Part shown: positions 8,025 to 16,474 of the stretch, piece by piece
Layout: each line of letters starts with the position of its first letter
Position numbering within the stretch: position 1 is the first letter of the stretch
Made by a program: the position numbers and the translations under genes
The notes under the pieces: generated by a model
Seen by the model: only the letters and a program-made list of their open reading frames with translations
Databases searched by the model: none
What the model was told of the DNA's origin: nothing
Source of the DNA: Bacillota bacterium
GTDB taxonomy: Bacteria > Bacillota_I > Bacilli_A > Erysipelotrichales > Erysipelotrichaceae
DNA length: 64,000 bases
Reading direction: 5' to 3'
Assembly (NCBI GenBank): GCA_023388995.1
Contig: JAEWFD010000045.1
Span: forward strand, 62,001 to 126,000

Positions 8025-8168
8025 TACAAAATATCAAGAAATAGAAAATAAATAGCACTCATTTTCACCGATAAAACCATTGTTTTTTTAATATCCCTTA
8101 CAGCTTGCCTCATTTTGCGAAGCAATCTGTTTGAAATTCCAACTTCTAGTTATGCAGACCCTTTCCAT

Positions 8169-8699
8169 CTAAGATTGCATCAACCCCCTTCTTTCCCCAT
8201 TCTTCCCCTGTTTTTGCTTGCTCCGGCTTGATGAAATGTAGTAAGTATACAAGCTGCCTTCGTGATGCCAAGAAAACAAAAGCCTCCTCAACTGCGGCAT
8301 TTCTTTGATCTTACTACCCAACTGCTTAGGAGTGACCTATGCGGCAGTTCCAGACAACTTCCTTTCCGAAACACTCCATTCCATTGCTTCCGGCCCATAT
8401 TGTTTGATATCATCTTGCAAGGATAAAATCTCTTCAAGTTTGAAACTGAATTTACCTACCTGCTTGCACTTGCAGGCTTTGTTGAATTAGCCGCTGCTTC
8501 GGATCTTCCAGCATTGAGCTTAAACCAATGTACCAAAACAACATTTTTGCCATTTAAAACAGAGCATGGAATAGCCCGCTTTATAGTTTTTCAAGACCAC
8601 ATGCCAAAATCATATTGCACAACGCTGCAAACTCCATGCACCCTCTCGTTTTTCTTGCAAAAGTTGATCCAGCTGCGCATTTTTGCTTTGTCCAGACAT
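8169..8699 (-). pseudogene. Decayed coding relic, possibly mobile-element helicase/primase tail
   Basis: No frame is open throughout, yet minus-strand pieces look like protein. One begins MSGQSKNAQLDQLLQEKREG, another frame gives MLEDPKQRLIQQSLQVQAGR, and the last frame gives EAMEWSVSERKLSGTAA, a stop, then VTPKQLGSKIKEMPQLRRLL. The last segment resembles the C-terminal winged-helix part of phage or conjugative-element AAA/primase proteins (W..TA..L...TPKxLG). Several stops and frame changes show decay. The family assignment is weak. Confidence 0.3.
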
Positions 8700-8795
8700 G
8701 CTATCGCCCACCTTCTGCTATTTCTCATAGTACAGCAATCAAATCCATGAGCCAATTAAGATACCATTACTTATGCATTATTTGACGCATCTTTT

Positions 8796-8824
8796 TTGCT
8801 TATTGCACATTGTTGTGATACTAT
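8796..8824 (+). promoter_or_regulatory. Sigma-A promoter of the ferritin gene
   Basis: TTGCTT (8796-8801), 17-bp spacer, TACTAT (8819-8824). It lies about 42 bp before the ferritin ATG. I see no clear Fur or PerR box. Confidence 0.65.
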
Positions 8825-8865
8825 CAAAGCAAAGCATGCAATGCTTGTAAAAGGAGAAATATTTT

Positions 8866-9378
8866 ATGAATGAAACAGTAGTTTCCCTATTAAACGAACA
8901 AATTCAAAAAGAAATGTATTCCGCATATTTGTACTTAGACATAGCAAATTATTACAGTGATGAAGGATTGGAAGGCTTCGAAAACTGGTTTGAAGTCCAA
9001 GCAAAAGAAGAAATGGATCATGCTATGCTGTTCCGCGGCTATTTGCTGAACAACGGTCATAAGATTACCTTATTGCCGATTGATGCACCGCAAGAAAAGT
9101 GGAGTCAATTTGACACTCCTCTCCATGCAGCACTGACACACGAAGAATATGTAACAGCTTCTATCAATACGATCTATGAAGCAGCACTTGCCGCAAAAGA
9201 TTATCGCACCTTGGAATTCTTGAACTGGTTTGTCAAGGAACAAGGCGAAGAAGAAAAGAATGCAACTGACCTGATCAAGAAGTTTGATTTATTTGGCCAC
9301 GATGCAAAAGGACTGTATGCATTAGATCAGGAATTAAAAACCCGCATATACGCAGCACCTTCCCTGGTATTGGAATAA
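8866..9378 (+). CDS. ftnA: Ferritin (FtnA-type)
   Basis: Iron-storage cage protein that oxidises Fe(II) and stores ferric mineral. The 170-aa four-helix bundle has the ferroxidase ligands Glu16 (QIQKEMYSAYLYLDIA), Glu49 and His52 (KEEMDHAMLFRGYL), with further acidic and Gln ligands in NWFVKEQGEEEK. There is no haem-ligand Met pattern, so it is not bacterioferritin. RBS AAGGAG lies 9 bases before the ATG. It is one of the few plus-strand genes and stands alone between its own promoter and terminator. Confidence 0.95.
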   Translation: MNETVVSLLNEQIQKEMYSAYLYLDIANYYSDEGLEGFENWFEVQAKEEMDHAMLFRGYLLNNGHKITLLPIDAPQEKWSQFDTPLHAALTHEEYVTASINTIYEAALAAKDYRTLEFLNWFVKEQGEEEKNATDLIKKFDLFGHDAKGLYALDQELKTRIYAAPSLVLE

Positions 9379-9385
9379 TCACGAG

Positions 9386-9407
9386 CGAGCAGACACTGCT
9401 CGTTTTT
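9386..9407 (+). terminator. Terminator after ferritin
   Basis: Perfect 7-bp stem CGAGCAG-ACA-CTGCTCG followed by five T on the plus strand. Confidence 0.88.
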
Positions 9408-9434
9408 ATATGAAAAAGAGCAGTAAACCCGCTC

Positions 9435-9884
9435 CTAAAAGATATGAGGAAGCCAAACTTCATTCTCAATCACATACTGAAACTCAGATCGATCATCTTC
9501 ATCAAAAATACGAAGCAGCAATGCGAAATCATCTACAGCTTCTACGCCCGAAAGATCTTTCCGGTCAAGCCAAAGCATTTCTCCTTCCGCGGAAGATTGC
9601 AAGGTTCCTGCAAATTGATCTGTCTTGAACAAGAAAACCACATAGCGGCCATCCGCAATCGGGAATTGCTTCACCCCGCATAATTTAGGGTTGAAGATTG
9701 TAAGTCCCGTCTCTTCTTTCATTTCCCGCATAACTGCTTGCACAAATGATTCCCCCGGTTCCACACGTCCGCCCGGAAGGGCATACCCCTTCCAGTCCGT
9801 CTTCACCCGGTTTTGCACTAAAATTTGGTCTTCCTGATAAATCAAGCAAAGTACCGTCAATTCTACTTGTTCTGTGCGGCTCAT
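9435..9884 (-). CDS. Nudix hydrolase (MutT/8-oxo-dGTPase-like)
   Basis: Nucleoside-diphosphate-X hydrolase. The start is placed at the ATG 9882-9884 (MSRTEQVELTVLCLIYQ), which overlaps the UvrA-like stop by one base (TAATG); the longer frame reaches into that gene. The 149-aa protein has a complete Nudix box, GGRVEPGESFVQAVMREMKE followed by ETGL. Similar Firmicutes proteins are called 8-oxo-dGTP diphosphatases, but the substrate cannot be read here. Translational coupling to the UvrA-like gene suggests a joint nucleotide-pool/DNA-damage role. It converges on the ferritin gene. Confidence 0.88.
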   Translation of the reverse strand: MSRTEQVELTVLCLIYQEDQILVQNRVKTDWKGYALPGGRVEPGESFVQAVMREMKEETGLTIFNPKLCGVKQFPIADGRYVVFLFKTDQFAGTLQSSAEGEMLWLDRKDLSGVEAVDDFALLLRIFDEDDRSEFQYVIENEVWLPHIF

Positions 9885-12120
9885 TACAAATACCGTCCGG
9901 TGATGGAACGGCTGCATTGTTTCAAATCAGCAACACGTCCTTCAAACAGAATTTCCCCGCCGGCATTTCCGCCATCCGGTCCCAAATCGACAATCCAATC
10001 TGCATGGCGGATCACATCCAAATGGTGCTCAATTACAATCACGGTATTGCCTTGTTCTACAAGTTCGTCAAGAATACGCAAGATATGCTCCACATCAGAT
10101 AAATGCAAGCCGGATGTCGGTTCATCCAGAATATACAGCTTGCCATTCGTTTTTAGCTCTTTCGCAAGTTTCAAACGCTGTGCTTCTCCGCCCGATAAGG
10201 TATCCAGCGGCTGGCCCAGTGTTAAATATGATAACCCCACTGTAATCAATTGTTCCAGCTGTTTCTTGATTTTTGGATCATCAAAAAAGGCATATGCATC
10301 TTCCATCGTCATGTTCATTACATCGACGATATTTTTTTCTTTATAGAGATATTCCAATACCGCAGGCTTGTAACGATTCCCCTGGCAGTCGCTGCATTCT
10401 ACTTCACTCTTATCCATATAGGACAAATTCAGTTCAATCTTGCCGCTGCCGCCGCAAGTTTCACACTTGCCAATGGAATTATAGCTGAACAACCCCGCCG
10501 GCTGCCCATGTACCTTCGCGTAGGTGCTGCGAATCAGATCCATGATCCCGATAAAAGTAGCCGGATTTGATCTGCTGTTGGTGTGAACGCCGCTTTGATC
10601 AATGTAAACAGCATGTGGATGTTCTTTCAGAAACACTTTTGTCAAAGTGCTTTTTCCTGAACCCGCAACTCCTGTTACCACCGTCAAAACCCCTTCAGGG
10701 ATGCGAAGTGCTACATTCTTCAAATTATGCAGGGTACTTTGCTTGCTGCTGATCAATGTTGTGTAAGCGCGTGGCTCATGAGCCGGCAAGCAGCGTTCCC
10801 TTAAATACCTTCCTGTCAGCGTATCTGTCCGCAAAAGTTCCTGATAGGTACCCGCAAAGGTAATCTCTCCACCATGACTCCCCGCTTTAGGACCAACATC
10901 AATGACATAATCCGCAATTGCAATTACGTCGGGATCATGTTCCACAACAATTACTGTATTTCCTTTGTCGCGGATCTTTCTAAGCAAATCATTCAATCGA
11001 TATACATCTCTGGGGTGCAAGCCTGTGCTTGGCTCATCAAAGATGTAAATCATCTGGTTCAGGCTGCTCGATAAATACTTAACCATTTTAATCCGCTGCG
11101 ATTCCCCGCCGGATAATGTTTCTGATTCCCGGTTCAGGTTCATATATCCAAGTCCAATATCCACCAGACTTTGCACTCTGGACTTAATCCCATCAATGAT
11201 AATCTGCCCTTCCGGGACATGCAATGTATCTAAAACATCCTGCAATTGATCCAGTTCCAACTCTGTCAGATCATAAATAGAATATCCATTGATTTTAGAA
11301 TCCAGCACTTCTTTGCGGTAGCGTTTGCCATGGCAAGTTGGACAACTATCCATGATCGTAAATTTCTCCAGTTTTTTGCTTTTTGCTTCGCTGACATCTT
11401 GATCCCGCTGCAACGTTCTCATAAACCGAGGAACCAATCCTTCAAATGTTGTTTCAAAGGTACTGGATTTATATGTAACAGTCAGCGGACGACCGCTTTC
11501 ATGCAATAGCAAGTGCATCTCTTCTTCACTATAATCCTTGATCTTCTTGTCTATATCGAATAAACCAACATGGGCAAACTCTTTCCAATAAAAAGTTCCT
11601 ACCCCATAACCCGGCAGTAAGATAGCACCTTCAGATAGTGCTTTTTCCGGATCCAGCACCGTATCCAAGTTCAGCGTGATCGTCTTCCCGATTCCTTGGC
11701 ACACATCACACATCCCTTCCGGATCATTAAAGGAGTACGAATTCGCAAACCCTTTCCCCGCCCTTGGTTTCCCAAAGCGCGAAAACAGCAAACGGAATAA
11801 CGAATTAATATCTGTCGCCGTTCCTACTGTTGAGCGGGCATTTCCTCCCAATCGCTTTTGGTCAATCACAACACAAACTGAAAGATGATTGATCTCCTCT
11901 ACATCCGGTCTTGCATAGCGCGGCAAAAACAGCCTGGTGAAGCTGTTATAGGTTTCATTCAGCTGCCTCCTGCCTCTTGCGCAATGGTATCAAATACAAT
12001 AGAAGACTTTCCGCTCCCTGATACTCCGGTAAACACTGTAATCTTTCCTTTGGGGATCTGTAAACTGACACCTTTCAAGTTATTTTCTTTCGCATTTTTT
12101 ACGGTAATCCATTCAGTCAT
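9884..12120 (-). pseudogene. UvrA-like (UvrA2-type) excinuclease ATPase, frameshifted
   Basis: Twin-ABC ATPase of the short UvrA-like class (about 745 aa), lacking the full UvrB-binding insertion of true UvrA. The ATG at 12118-12120 follows GGAGGG. The first 53 codons read MTEWITVKNAKENNLKGVSL, then Walker A TGVSGSGKSS, and stop at 11959-11961. The remaining 680+ residues continue in another frame: LNETYNSFTRLFLPRYARPD, the zinc CxxC pairs (CDVCQG, CPTCHG), two LSGGE signatures and a second Walker A TGVAGSGKST. One missing base in GGAGGCAG (about 11962-11971) explains this; GGAAGG would restore the family consensus. It could be a true mutation or a sequencing error. Coupled to the Nudix gene. 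Confidence 0.9.
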
Positions 12121-12171
12121 CAAAATCCCTCCGTTCATTTCGTTATTTTACCACATCTGATAATCGCAAAA

Positions 12172-12200
12172 CAAAAAAAGTAATCCGAAGATGTACTTTT
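12172..12200 (-). terminator. Terminator after the peptidase E-like gene
   Basis: On the minus strand AAAAGTA(C)ATC, a TTCG loop, then GATTACTTTT with a further T run. It lies between the peptidase E-like stop and the UvrA-like start. Confidence 0.7.
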
Positions 12201-12227
12201 CTGTATATCATATAAGGTTTGTTATTT

Positions 12228-12839
12228 TCAACCGCGAATCATCTTGATTGTATCGCCAATGAGGATTCCTTCTTTATCATTCAAGCGAATCACCTCGCAC
12301 TGGTTGGTTATTTCGTAGTTGCGGCAGACTTCTTCCAAATTGTCGTAACGATTCAGAAAGCTGGAATAATGCGGCATGATATCTACCTCGGTAAGTCCAA
12401 ATCCCTCCAAATCTGACAAACCAACATCATTCATGTCTGGTGTCAGCTGGGCAACCAGATGCAAATTGCGCTGCATAACAAGTGCACCCGCACTCCAGCC
12501 AATTAACAAGGCATTGTCTGCAATCGCCAGTTGATGCAGGATTTCCCGAAGTGGCAATTGCTTCATTTGCTTCAACAAATAAAACGGATTGCCTCCGACA
12601 AACTCAATCAGATCATACGGTCTAAGGTCTTGCTCGCTATCGTCATCCAAATCTAAAATATCTACTTGAAACCCTTCCTGCTTGAAAAAAGAACTGATTC
12701 TTGGAAGATGCGGATGTTGCTTCTTGGCATCCCGATCTGCCGTAACTACAATTGCGGCTTTGCGTTTTTGAAATGGTATTTCCTTAACTGCATTCATCAG
12801 TGAATCAGATGTAATTCCATCTGAGCATAGTAACAGCAT
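12228..12839 (-). CDS. Peptidase E-like (S51 family) protein
   Basis: Class I glutamine-amidotransferase-like fold of the S51 dipeptidase E / cyanophycinase clan. The nucleophile elbow GWSAGALVMQRN is present, preceded by VGGNPFYLLKQM and followed by a conserved DIMPHYSSF (candidate His). I start at the internal ATG 12837-12839 (MLLLCSDGITSDSL) because AAGGGG sits 6 bases upstream and the family begins there; the open frame extends 19 codons further. About 203 aa. True aspartyl dipeptidase activity is not proven; many family members are uncharacterised. Confidence 0.8.
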   Translation of the reverse strand: MLLLCSDGITSDSLMNAVKEIPFQKRKAAIVVTADRDAKKQHPHLPRISSFFKQEGFQVDILDLDDDSEQDLRPYDLIEFVGGNPFYLLKQMKQLPLREILHQLAIADNALLIGWSAGALVMQRNLHLVAQLTPDMNDVGLSDLEGFGLTEVDIMPHYSSFLNRYDNLEEVCRNYEITNQCEVIRLNDKEGILIGDTIKMIRG

Positions 12840-12892
12840 AGATTTCCCCTTTGCATTTTTTAGTTTTATTGTAAGTTTCTTTGCTATCCCTG

Positions 12893-14158
12893 TCAAGTTG
12901 CGATATCAGGCAAAATACTATGGAAAAAGTAACTTTCCGTTACTTCCTTGACTTTGTATTTATTTGCCAGCCGTTTTAAAAATGAAACAAGACGTTGATC
13001 ATATACTTCACAATTGCTTAGCTGCAAGTAGCTTTCCTGCTCTTTTGCAGATGAAAATGCAGCTATTTCATCCCAGATTGCCTGCAAGGCAGCAAGTGTT
13101 TGCCGATGATCTGCCTGCTGCTTCAAACAATCATCAATCCGCTGGTAAAACAACATAGCATTTATTGGCTGATTGGCATCAAACCAAGATTGGAGTTCTC
13201 GTGCTGTTTCCCCATTTCGAGCTATTACATCAAAACGATAGCGCAGCCATTCCTGCCTTAGGATCTTTTGATTTGGATACAATAATTGACTGACTTTTAC
13301 TGCCGAACGGTTCTTGTCTTTCACTTCCAGCATGATATCTACTTGCTGCGATGCTATTGTTTGATAGTACTGCAAGAATTCCTGCGTATCAATCGTGGTC
13401 GAATGTGATCCGCTTCTTTTACCAGTTTCTTGCTGGCTGTAATGTATTTTAGGTATTCCATCCTCTGCCTTCCATGTATCCTTCGCCAGCTTAATATATG
13501 CAGCAGAAGACTTCGCTGCTGGTCCATTTACAGCATGATGCAATGTATCAAAGACCACTGGAATGCCGGTTTTATCGGAAATTTCAAGAACATCCTCTAT
13601 ATCGTATAACCGATCATCATGCTCAATCACCAAATGTTGCTTCACCCGATCCGACACCATGGTTCGATAGATATCCTGAAATCGTTTCTTTGCCGCTGCC
13701 TTGCTTTCGTAAATACCGCCTACGTGCAAGATCATCTTACTGGCTCTGGTTCCGCCGAAAGCCTCTAAAAGGTCTGCATGATATTCCAACTCTGCCAGCG
13801 AACGCTGTACAACGTCCGGATTAGGAGAATTTAAAATGGTATACTGCCCCGGATGGCAGGAGATGCGAACATGGTTCGCTGCCAGCTGCTGCCGGATTGC
13901 TGCAAACTGCGGTTCAAATATGGTTCGCCAAGCCAATTGATTATGTTCGCTGGAACCAAACGGAATCAAAGAGGATGAAATGCGAAAAAGCTGAATTTGA
14001 TGAGCCTCATTATAAAATGTGATTTCCTGCATTGCTTGCAAATTTTCCGCAATAAGTGCCATCAACCGCTCCGGGGTAAGTGAACTGAGACGGCATGTTT
14101 TCATTTGATAGTGCTCAACATCCAAATTCTGACATGCATAGCCAATCCGTGGTACCAT
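12893..14158 (-). CDS. uvsE: UV DNA damage endonuclease UvsE/UVDE
   Basis: Metal-dependent TIM-barrel endonuclease that nicks 5' of UV photoproducts and other lesions. The 421-aa protein shows the family landmarks IGYACQNL at the N terminus, FRISSSLIPFGSS, RISCHPGQYTILNSPN, ILHVGGIY, LVIEHDDRLY and VVFDTLHHAVNG, which supply the histidine and acidic metal ligands. RBS GAAGGAGTG precedes the ATG. The ISL3 element sits 57 bp upstream, so its expression may depend on or be altered by the insertion. Other nucleotide-damage genes are adjacent. Confidence 0.93.
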   Translation of the reverse strand: MVPRIGYACQNLDVEHYQMKTCRLSSLTPERLMALIAENLQAMQEITFYNEAHQIQLFRISSSLIPFGSSEHNQLAWRTIFEPQFAAIRQQLAANHVRISCHPGQYTILNSPNPDVVQRSLAELEYHADLLEAFGGTRASKMILHVGGIYESKAAAKKRFQDIYRTMVSDRVKQHLVIEHDDRLYDIEDVLEISDKTGIPVVFDTLHHAVNGPAAKSSAAYIKLAKDTWKAEDGIPKIHYSQQETGKRSGSHSTTIDTQEFLQYYQTIASQQVDIMLEVKDKNRSAVKVSQLLYPNQKILRQEWLRYRFDVIARNGETARELQSWFDANQPINAMLFYQRIDDCLKQQADHRQTLAALQAIWDEIAAFSSAKEQESYLQLSNCEVYDQRLVSFLKRLANKYKVKEVTESYFFHSILPDIAT

Positions 14159-14207
14159 ACAATCACTCCTTCTCGATAGTATCCCCGGTTTCCATTATAA
14201 TCGACAA

Positions 14208-14215
14208 TATAAAAA
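14208..14215. repeat. Target-site duplication, left copy
   Basis: TATAAAAA, immediately left of the ISL3 element. An identical copy lies at 15728-15735. Eight bases is the duplication length expected for the ISL3 family. Confidence 0.9.
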
Positions 14216-14222
14216 GAGTATA

Positions 14223-14308
14223 TGAGGAACTTTTAGAAATGTACGACCTTTGAGGAACTTTTAGATTTTCTAGGAGTTCTTTTTGCTCTGCTTTGAGGAA
14301 GTTTTAGA
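14223..14308 (+). repeat. Left-end array of three transposase-site-like repeats
   Basis: Copies of the 15-mer TGAGGAACTTTTAGA at 14223-14237 and 14251-14265, and TGAGGAAGTTTTAGA at 14294-14308. They match the right-end array in inverted orientation and are probably transposase binding sites. Confidence 0.8.
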
Positions 14309-14318
14309 TGTCATAAAA

Positions 14319-14367
14319 ATGACAAGACCTTATGATTACTTTGCGGGAACATAGGAGGTCTTGTCAT
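14319..14367 (+). promoter_or_regulatory. Inverted repeat folding over the transposase start site
   Basis: ATGACAAGACCT (14319-14330) and AGGTCTTGTCAT (14356-14367) are perfect 12-base arms. The 3' arm contains half of the Shine-Dalgarno and two bases of the ATG, so mRNA reading in from outside the element would hide the start. Confidence 0.7.
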
Positions 14368-15634
14368 GAATAAGTCTATCATAGAATTCTTAAATCTGAA
14401 AGAGGAAGAAATTGAAACTCTTGAATGCAACTCATTAAAAAACGAGCTGCTTATTCACCTATCATTGAAGCGGAAGCCACATCAGTGTCCAAATTGTAAA
14501 GCAATAACAGAAAAAGTCTTGAATCAATATGAGCGAACAATTAATCATGGTTTATTTATTGACCGAAAATGCGTTGTTCATTATAAGCAGAAACGCTATC
14601 GATGTTCCCTTTGCACTACATCATTTAATGAAACATGTACTTTGGTTACGAAACACCAAAAGAAATCAATTGCTTCCTATCTACAAATCATGGAACTCTT
14701 GCTTGATCCACATATCACATTTACGCAGGCAGGAAAGTTACTGCATTTGTCACCTAATACCGTGATGGATACATTTAATGATAATGCACCAGTTTTCAAA
14801 CCACAACTGCCACATGTGCTTTGTATTGATGAAGTCTATCTGGGTAGAAATGCAGTAAAGAAATATGTTGCCGTTCTGCTTGATTTTGAGACAAACAATA
14901 TCGTTGACATTATCTATGGGAGAACGAAGGATTCTCTTCATAGCTATTTCCAAAAACTCAGTAAAGATGCACTAAATCGCGTCCACTATATTAGTTCGGA
15001 TATGTATGAAGGATATCGCTTTCTTCATCGCCATTACTTCCCTAATGCGAAACTATGTATTGATTCCTTCCATGTAATCCAGCTCGTATTAAATATGTAT
15101 AATTCCCAGTTGAAACAATTGATGAAGAAGGTTGATCGAGAATCCATTGAATATTTCCTTCTCAAACAGAAACGATTTCTGCTTCTCAAAAACAACTCTT
15201 CTATTGATTGGCTTAAACAAGAGTATAGCCGAAAGCTGGGTTATCATGTTTACCTAATGAAATATCGTCAGATGCTATTTGAGATACATCCGCTAATTCA
15301 GGAAATTTATGAATTAAAAGAAGCTTATATTGAGTTTAACCGGCTCCGAAGGAGAGAGGATGTAATCCAGCAAATGGATATCCTGATTCAACGATTTACT
15401 TCTCATCATAACACTGAAGTACGAAGAGTTGGTCGAACGCTTTTAAAGTGGAAACAGGAAATCCTAAATTCATTTGTTTGGTTTAATCATAAACGGATAT
15501 CGAATGGACCTATTGAATCGAGAAACAACACTATAAAATTATTGATTCGTAATGCAGCAGGATATCGCAATTTTAGTCATCTTAGAGCACGTATATTATA
15601 TTGCATCAATTGTAATAAAAGGGTCGGTAATTAA
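14366..15634 (+). CDS. ISL3-family transposase
   Basis: DDE transposase, 422 aa, intact. The N terminus has a zinc finger with Cys41/Cys44 (CPNC) and Cys80/Cys83 (CSLC), then a helix-turn-helix-like region (TQAGKLLHLSPNTVMDTF). Catalytic candidates are Asp155 (CIDEVYLG), Asp212 (SSDMYEGY) and the Glu in SNGPIESRNNTIKLL near the C terminus, the ISL3 signature. Start chosen by AGGAGG upstream of ATG. Since the frame and both ends are intact, the element could still be mobile. Confidence 0.95.
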   Translation: MNKSIIEFLNLKEEEIETLECNSLKNELLIHLSLKRKPHQCPNCKAITEKVLNQYERTINHGLFIDRKCVVHYKQKRYRCSLCTTSFNETCTLVTKHQKKSIASYLQIMELLLDPHITFTQAGKLLHLSPNTVMDTFNDNAPVFKPQLPHVLCIDEVYLGRNAVKKYVAVLLDFETNNIVDIIYGRTKDSLHSYFQKLSKDALNRVHYISSDMYEGYRFLHRHYFPNAKLCIDSFHVIQLVLNMYNSQLKQLMKKVDRESIEYFLLKQKRFLLLKNNSSIDWLKQEYSRKLGYHVYLMKYRQMLFEIHPLIQEIYELKEAYIEFNRLRRREDVIQQMDILIQRFTSHHNTEVRRVGRTLLKWKQEILNSFVWFNHKRISNGPIESRNNTIKLLIRNAAGYRNFSHLRARILYCINCNKRVGN

Positions 15635-15649
15635 ACCAACCCTATCATT

Positions 15650-15720
15650 TCTAAAACTTCCTCAAAGCTTGCTTCTAAAACTCCCTCAAAGCTTACATCT
15701 GTTTTTCTAAAAGTTCCTCA
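15650..15720 (-). repeat. Right-end array of three transposase-site-like repeats
   Basis: Inverted copies of the left-end 15-mer at 15650-15664, 15674-15688 (one variant base) and 15706-15720. The spacers contain CAAAGCTT twice, so the unit is about 24 bp on this side. Confidence 0.8.
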
Positions 15721-15727
15721 AAGACCC

Positions 15728-15735
15728 TATAAAAA
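15728..15735. repeat. Target-site duplication, right copy
   Basis: TATAAAAA, directly after the GACCC end of the ISL3 element; identical to 14208-14215. Confidence 0.9.
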
Positions 15736-15772
15736 CTCTTCGATTATTTCTTCCATAACCAAAGAGCTCCTT

Positions 15773-16450
15773 TTATTGCTGTTTCTTCTGGATGATAACG
15801 CTTGTACCATTTACGATCAATCCCATCTTATCATTGGTGAAATTAACGTAATCAAAATCAACGCCAATCATCGCATTTCCACCTTTGAACAAAGACTCTG
15901 CAATCGCCCGATTCAGAGCAACTTGCCGTGCTTCTATTAACTTTAGCCGGTATTCTGTTGCTTCTATTCCCAGAAAGTCAGACCATCCCGCAGTGAAATC
16001 TGCGAAAAAGCCTGTACCAAGTACAATTTCACCTGTTACAATTCCACGATACTCCAGTATTTCATATCCTTCAAATTGGAACCCCGATGTTACCAAGTGC
16101 TGTTTGATTTCACTCTGAAATTTGCCTGCATCGACTAATTCGATAAAGCGCCGTAGATTGGTTCTCACTCCAGCAACATCCATTGAATCCCCAAGACTTT
16201 GCTTCCGCAATTCAAAGTAGCTATGGAGTTTATCTATCGTAGCTGGATCATATTTTGCTTGATGAAGATGAGTTTCAACCACCTTTAAATCTTCTTCCAG
16301 CTCTTCCGCAGTTTGATATTTCTTGGCAACACTGAATGGTTGCAATCCTTCATAACAATGGGCGCACAAAGTTACATCTTCCAATGACATTTCATAGTTA
16401 TTCAGCCCATTCAAGCGTCCTTTGCAATGGTCACAAACTTTTTTCTTCAT
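15773..16450 (-). CDS. YbjQ/UPF0145-family protein with N-terminal zinc-ribbon
   Basis: 225 aa. The C-terminal 100 residues match the YbjQ (UPF0145, putative heavy-metal-binding) fold: YEILEYRGIVTGEIVLGTGF, a variable loop, then EARQVALNRAIAESLFKGGN and AMIGVDFDYVNF. The N terminus has two CxxC pairs (CDHC and CAHC) forming a small zinc finger, and the middle is helical and charged. The biochemical role of the family is unknown. RBS AAGGGGG. It is the last gene of a run from rsmE, separated from deoC by a short gap. Confidence 0.82.
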   Translation of the reverse strand: MKKKVCDHCKGRLNGLNNYEMSLEDVTLCAHCYEGLQPFSVAKKYQTAEELEEDLKVVETHLHQAKYDPATIDKLHSYFELRKQSLGDSMDVAGVRTNLRRFIELVDAGKFQSEIKQHLVTSGFQFEGYEILEYRGIVTGEIVLGTGFFADFTAGWSDFLGIEATEYRLKLIEARQVALNRAIAESLFKGGNAMIGVDFDYVNFTNDKMGLIVNGTSVIIQKKQQ

Positions 16451-16474
16451 GTAATTTCCCCCTTAGTTTATGAA

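Larger units (their letters stand above)
7965..8865. other. Long intergenic region between rpsU and ferritin
   Basis: About 900 bp with no intact gene. It holds the rpsU promoter at the left, a decayed minus-strand coding relic at about 8169-8699, and the ferritin promoter at the right. The rest (about 8030-8165) is AT-rich and shows nothing I can name. Confidence 0.7.
14216..15727 (+). mobile_element. Complete ISL3-family insertion sequence (1512 bp)
   Basis: The ends are defined by the 8-bp duplication TATAAAAA on both sides. The right end, read inward, is GGGTCTTTGAGGAACTTTTA; the left end is GAGTATATGAGGAACTTTTA, so the outermost bases match imperfectly and the next 17 bases are identical. 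Each end carries three copies of TGAGGAA(C/G)TTTTAGA (one with a changed base), inverted between ends. A single intact transposase fills the interior. It inserted between uvsE and the YbjQ-family gene. Confidence 0.93.

Noticed and set aside
8305..8750. Plus-strand small frames in the gap before ferritin
   Set aside because: Low-complexity composition, no RBS; the minus strand gives the better, though decayed, protein-like signal.
14223..15720. CRISPR-like repeats around the transposase
   Set aside because: Only three copies per end, inverted between ends, with unequal short spacers and flanking a transposase; they are IS end sites.
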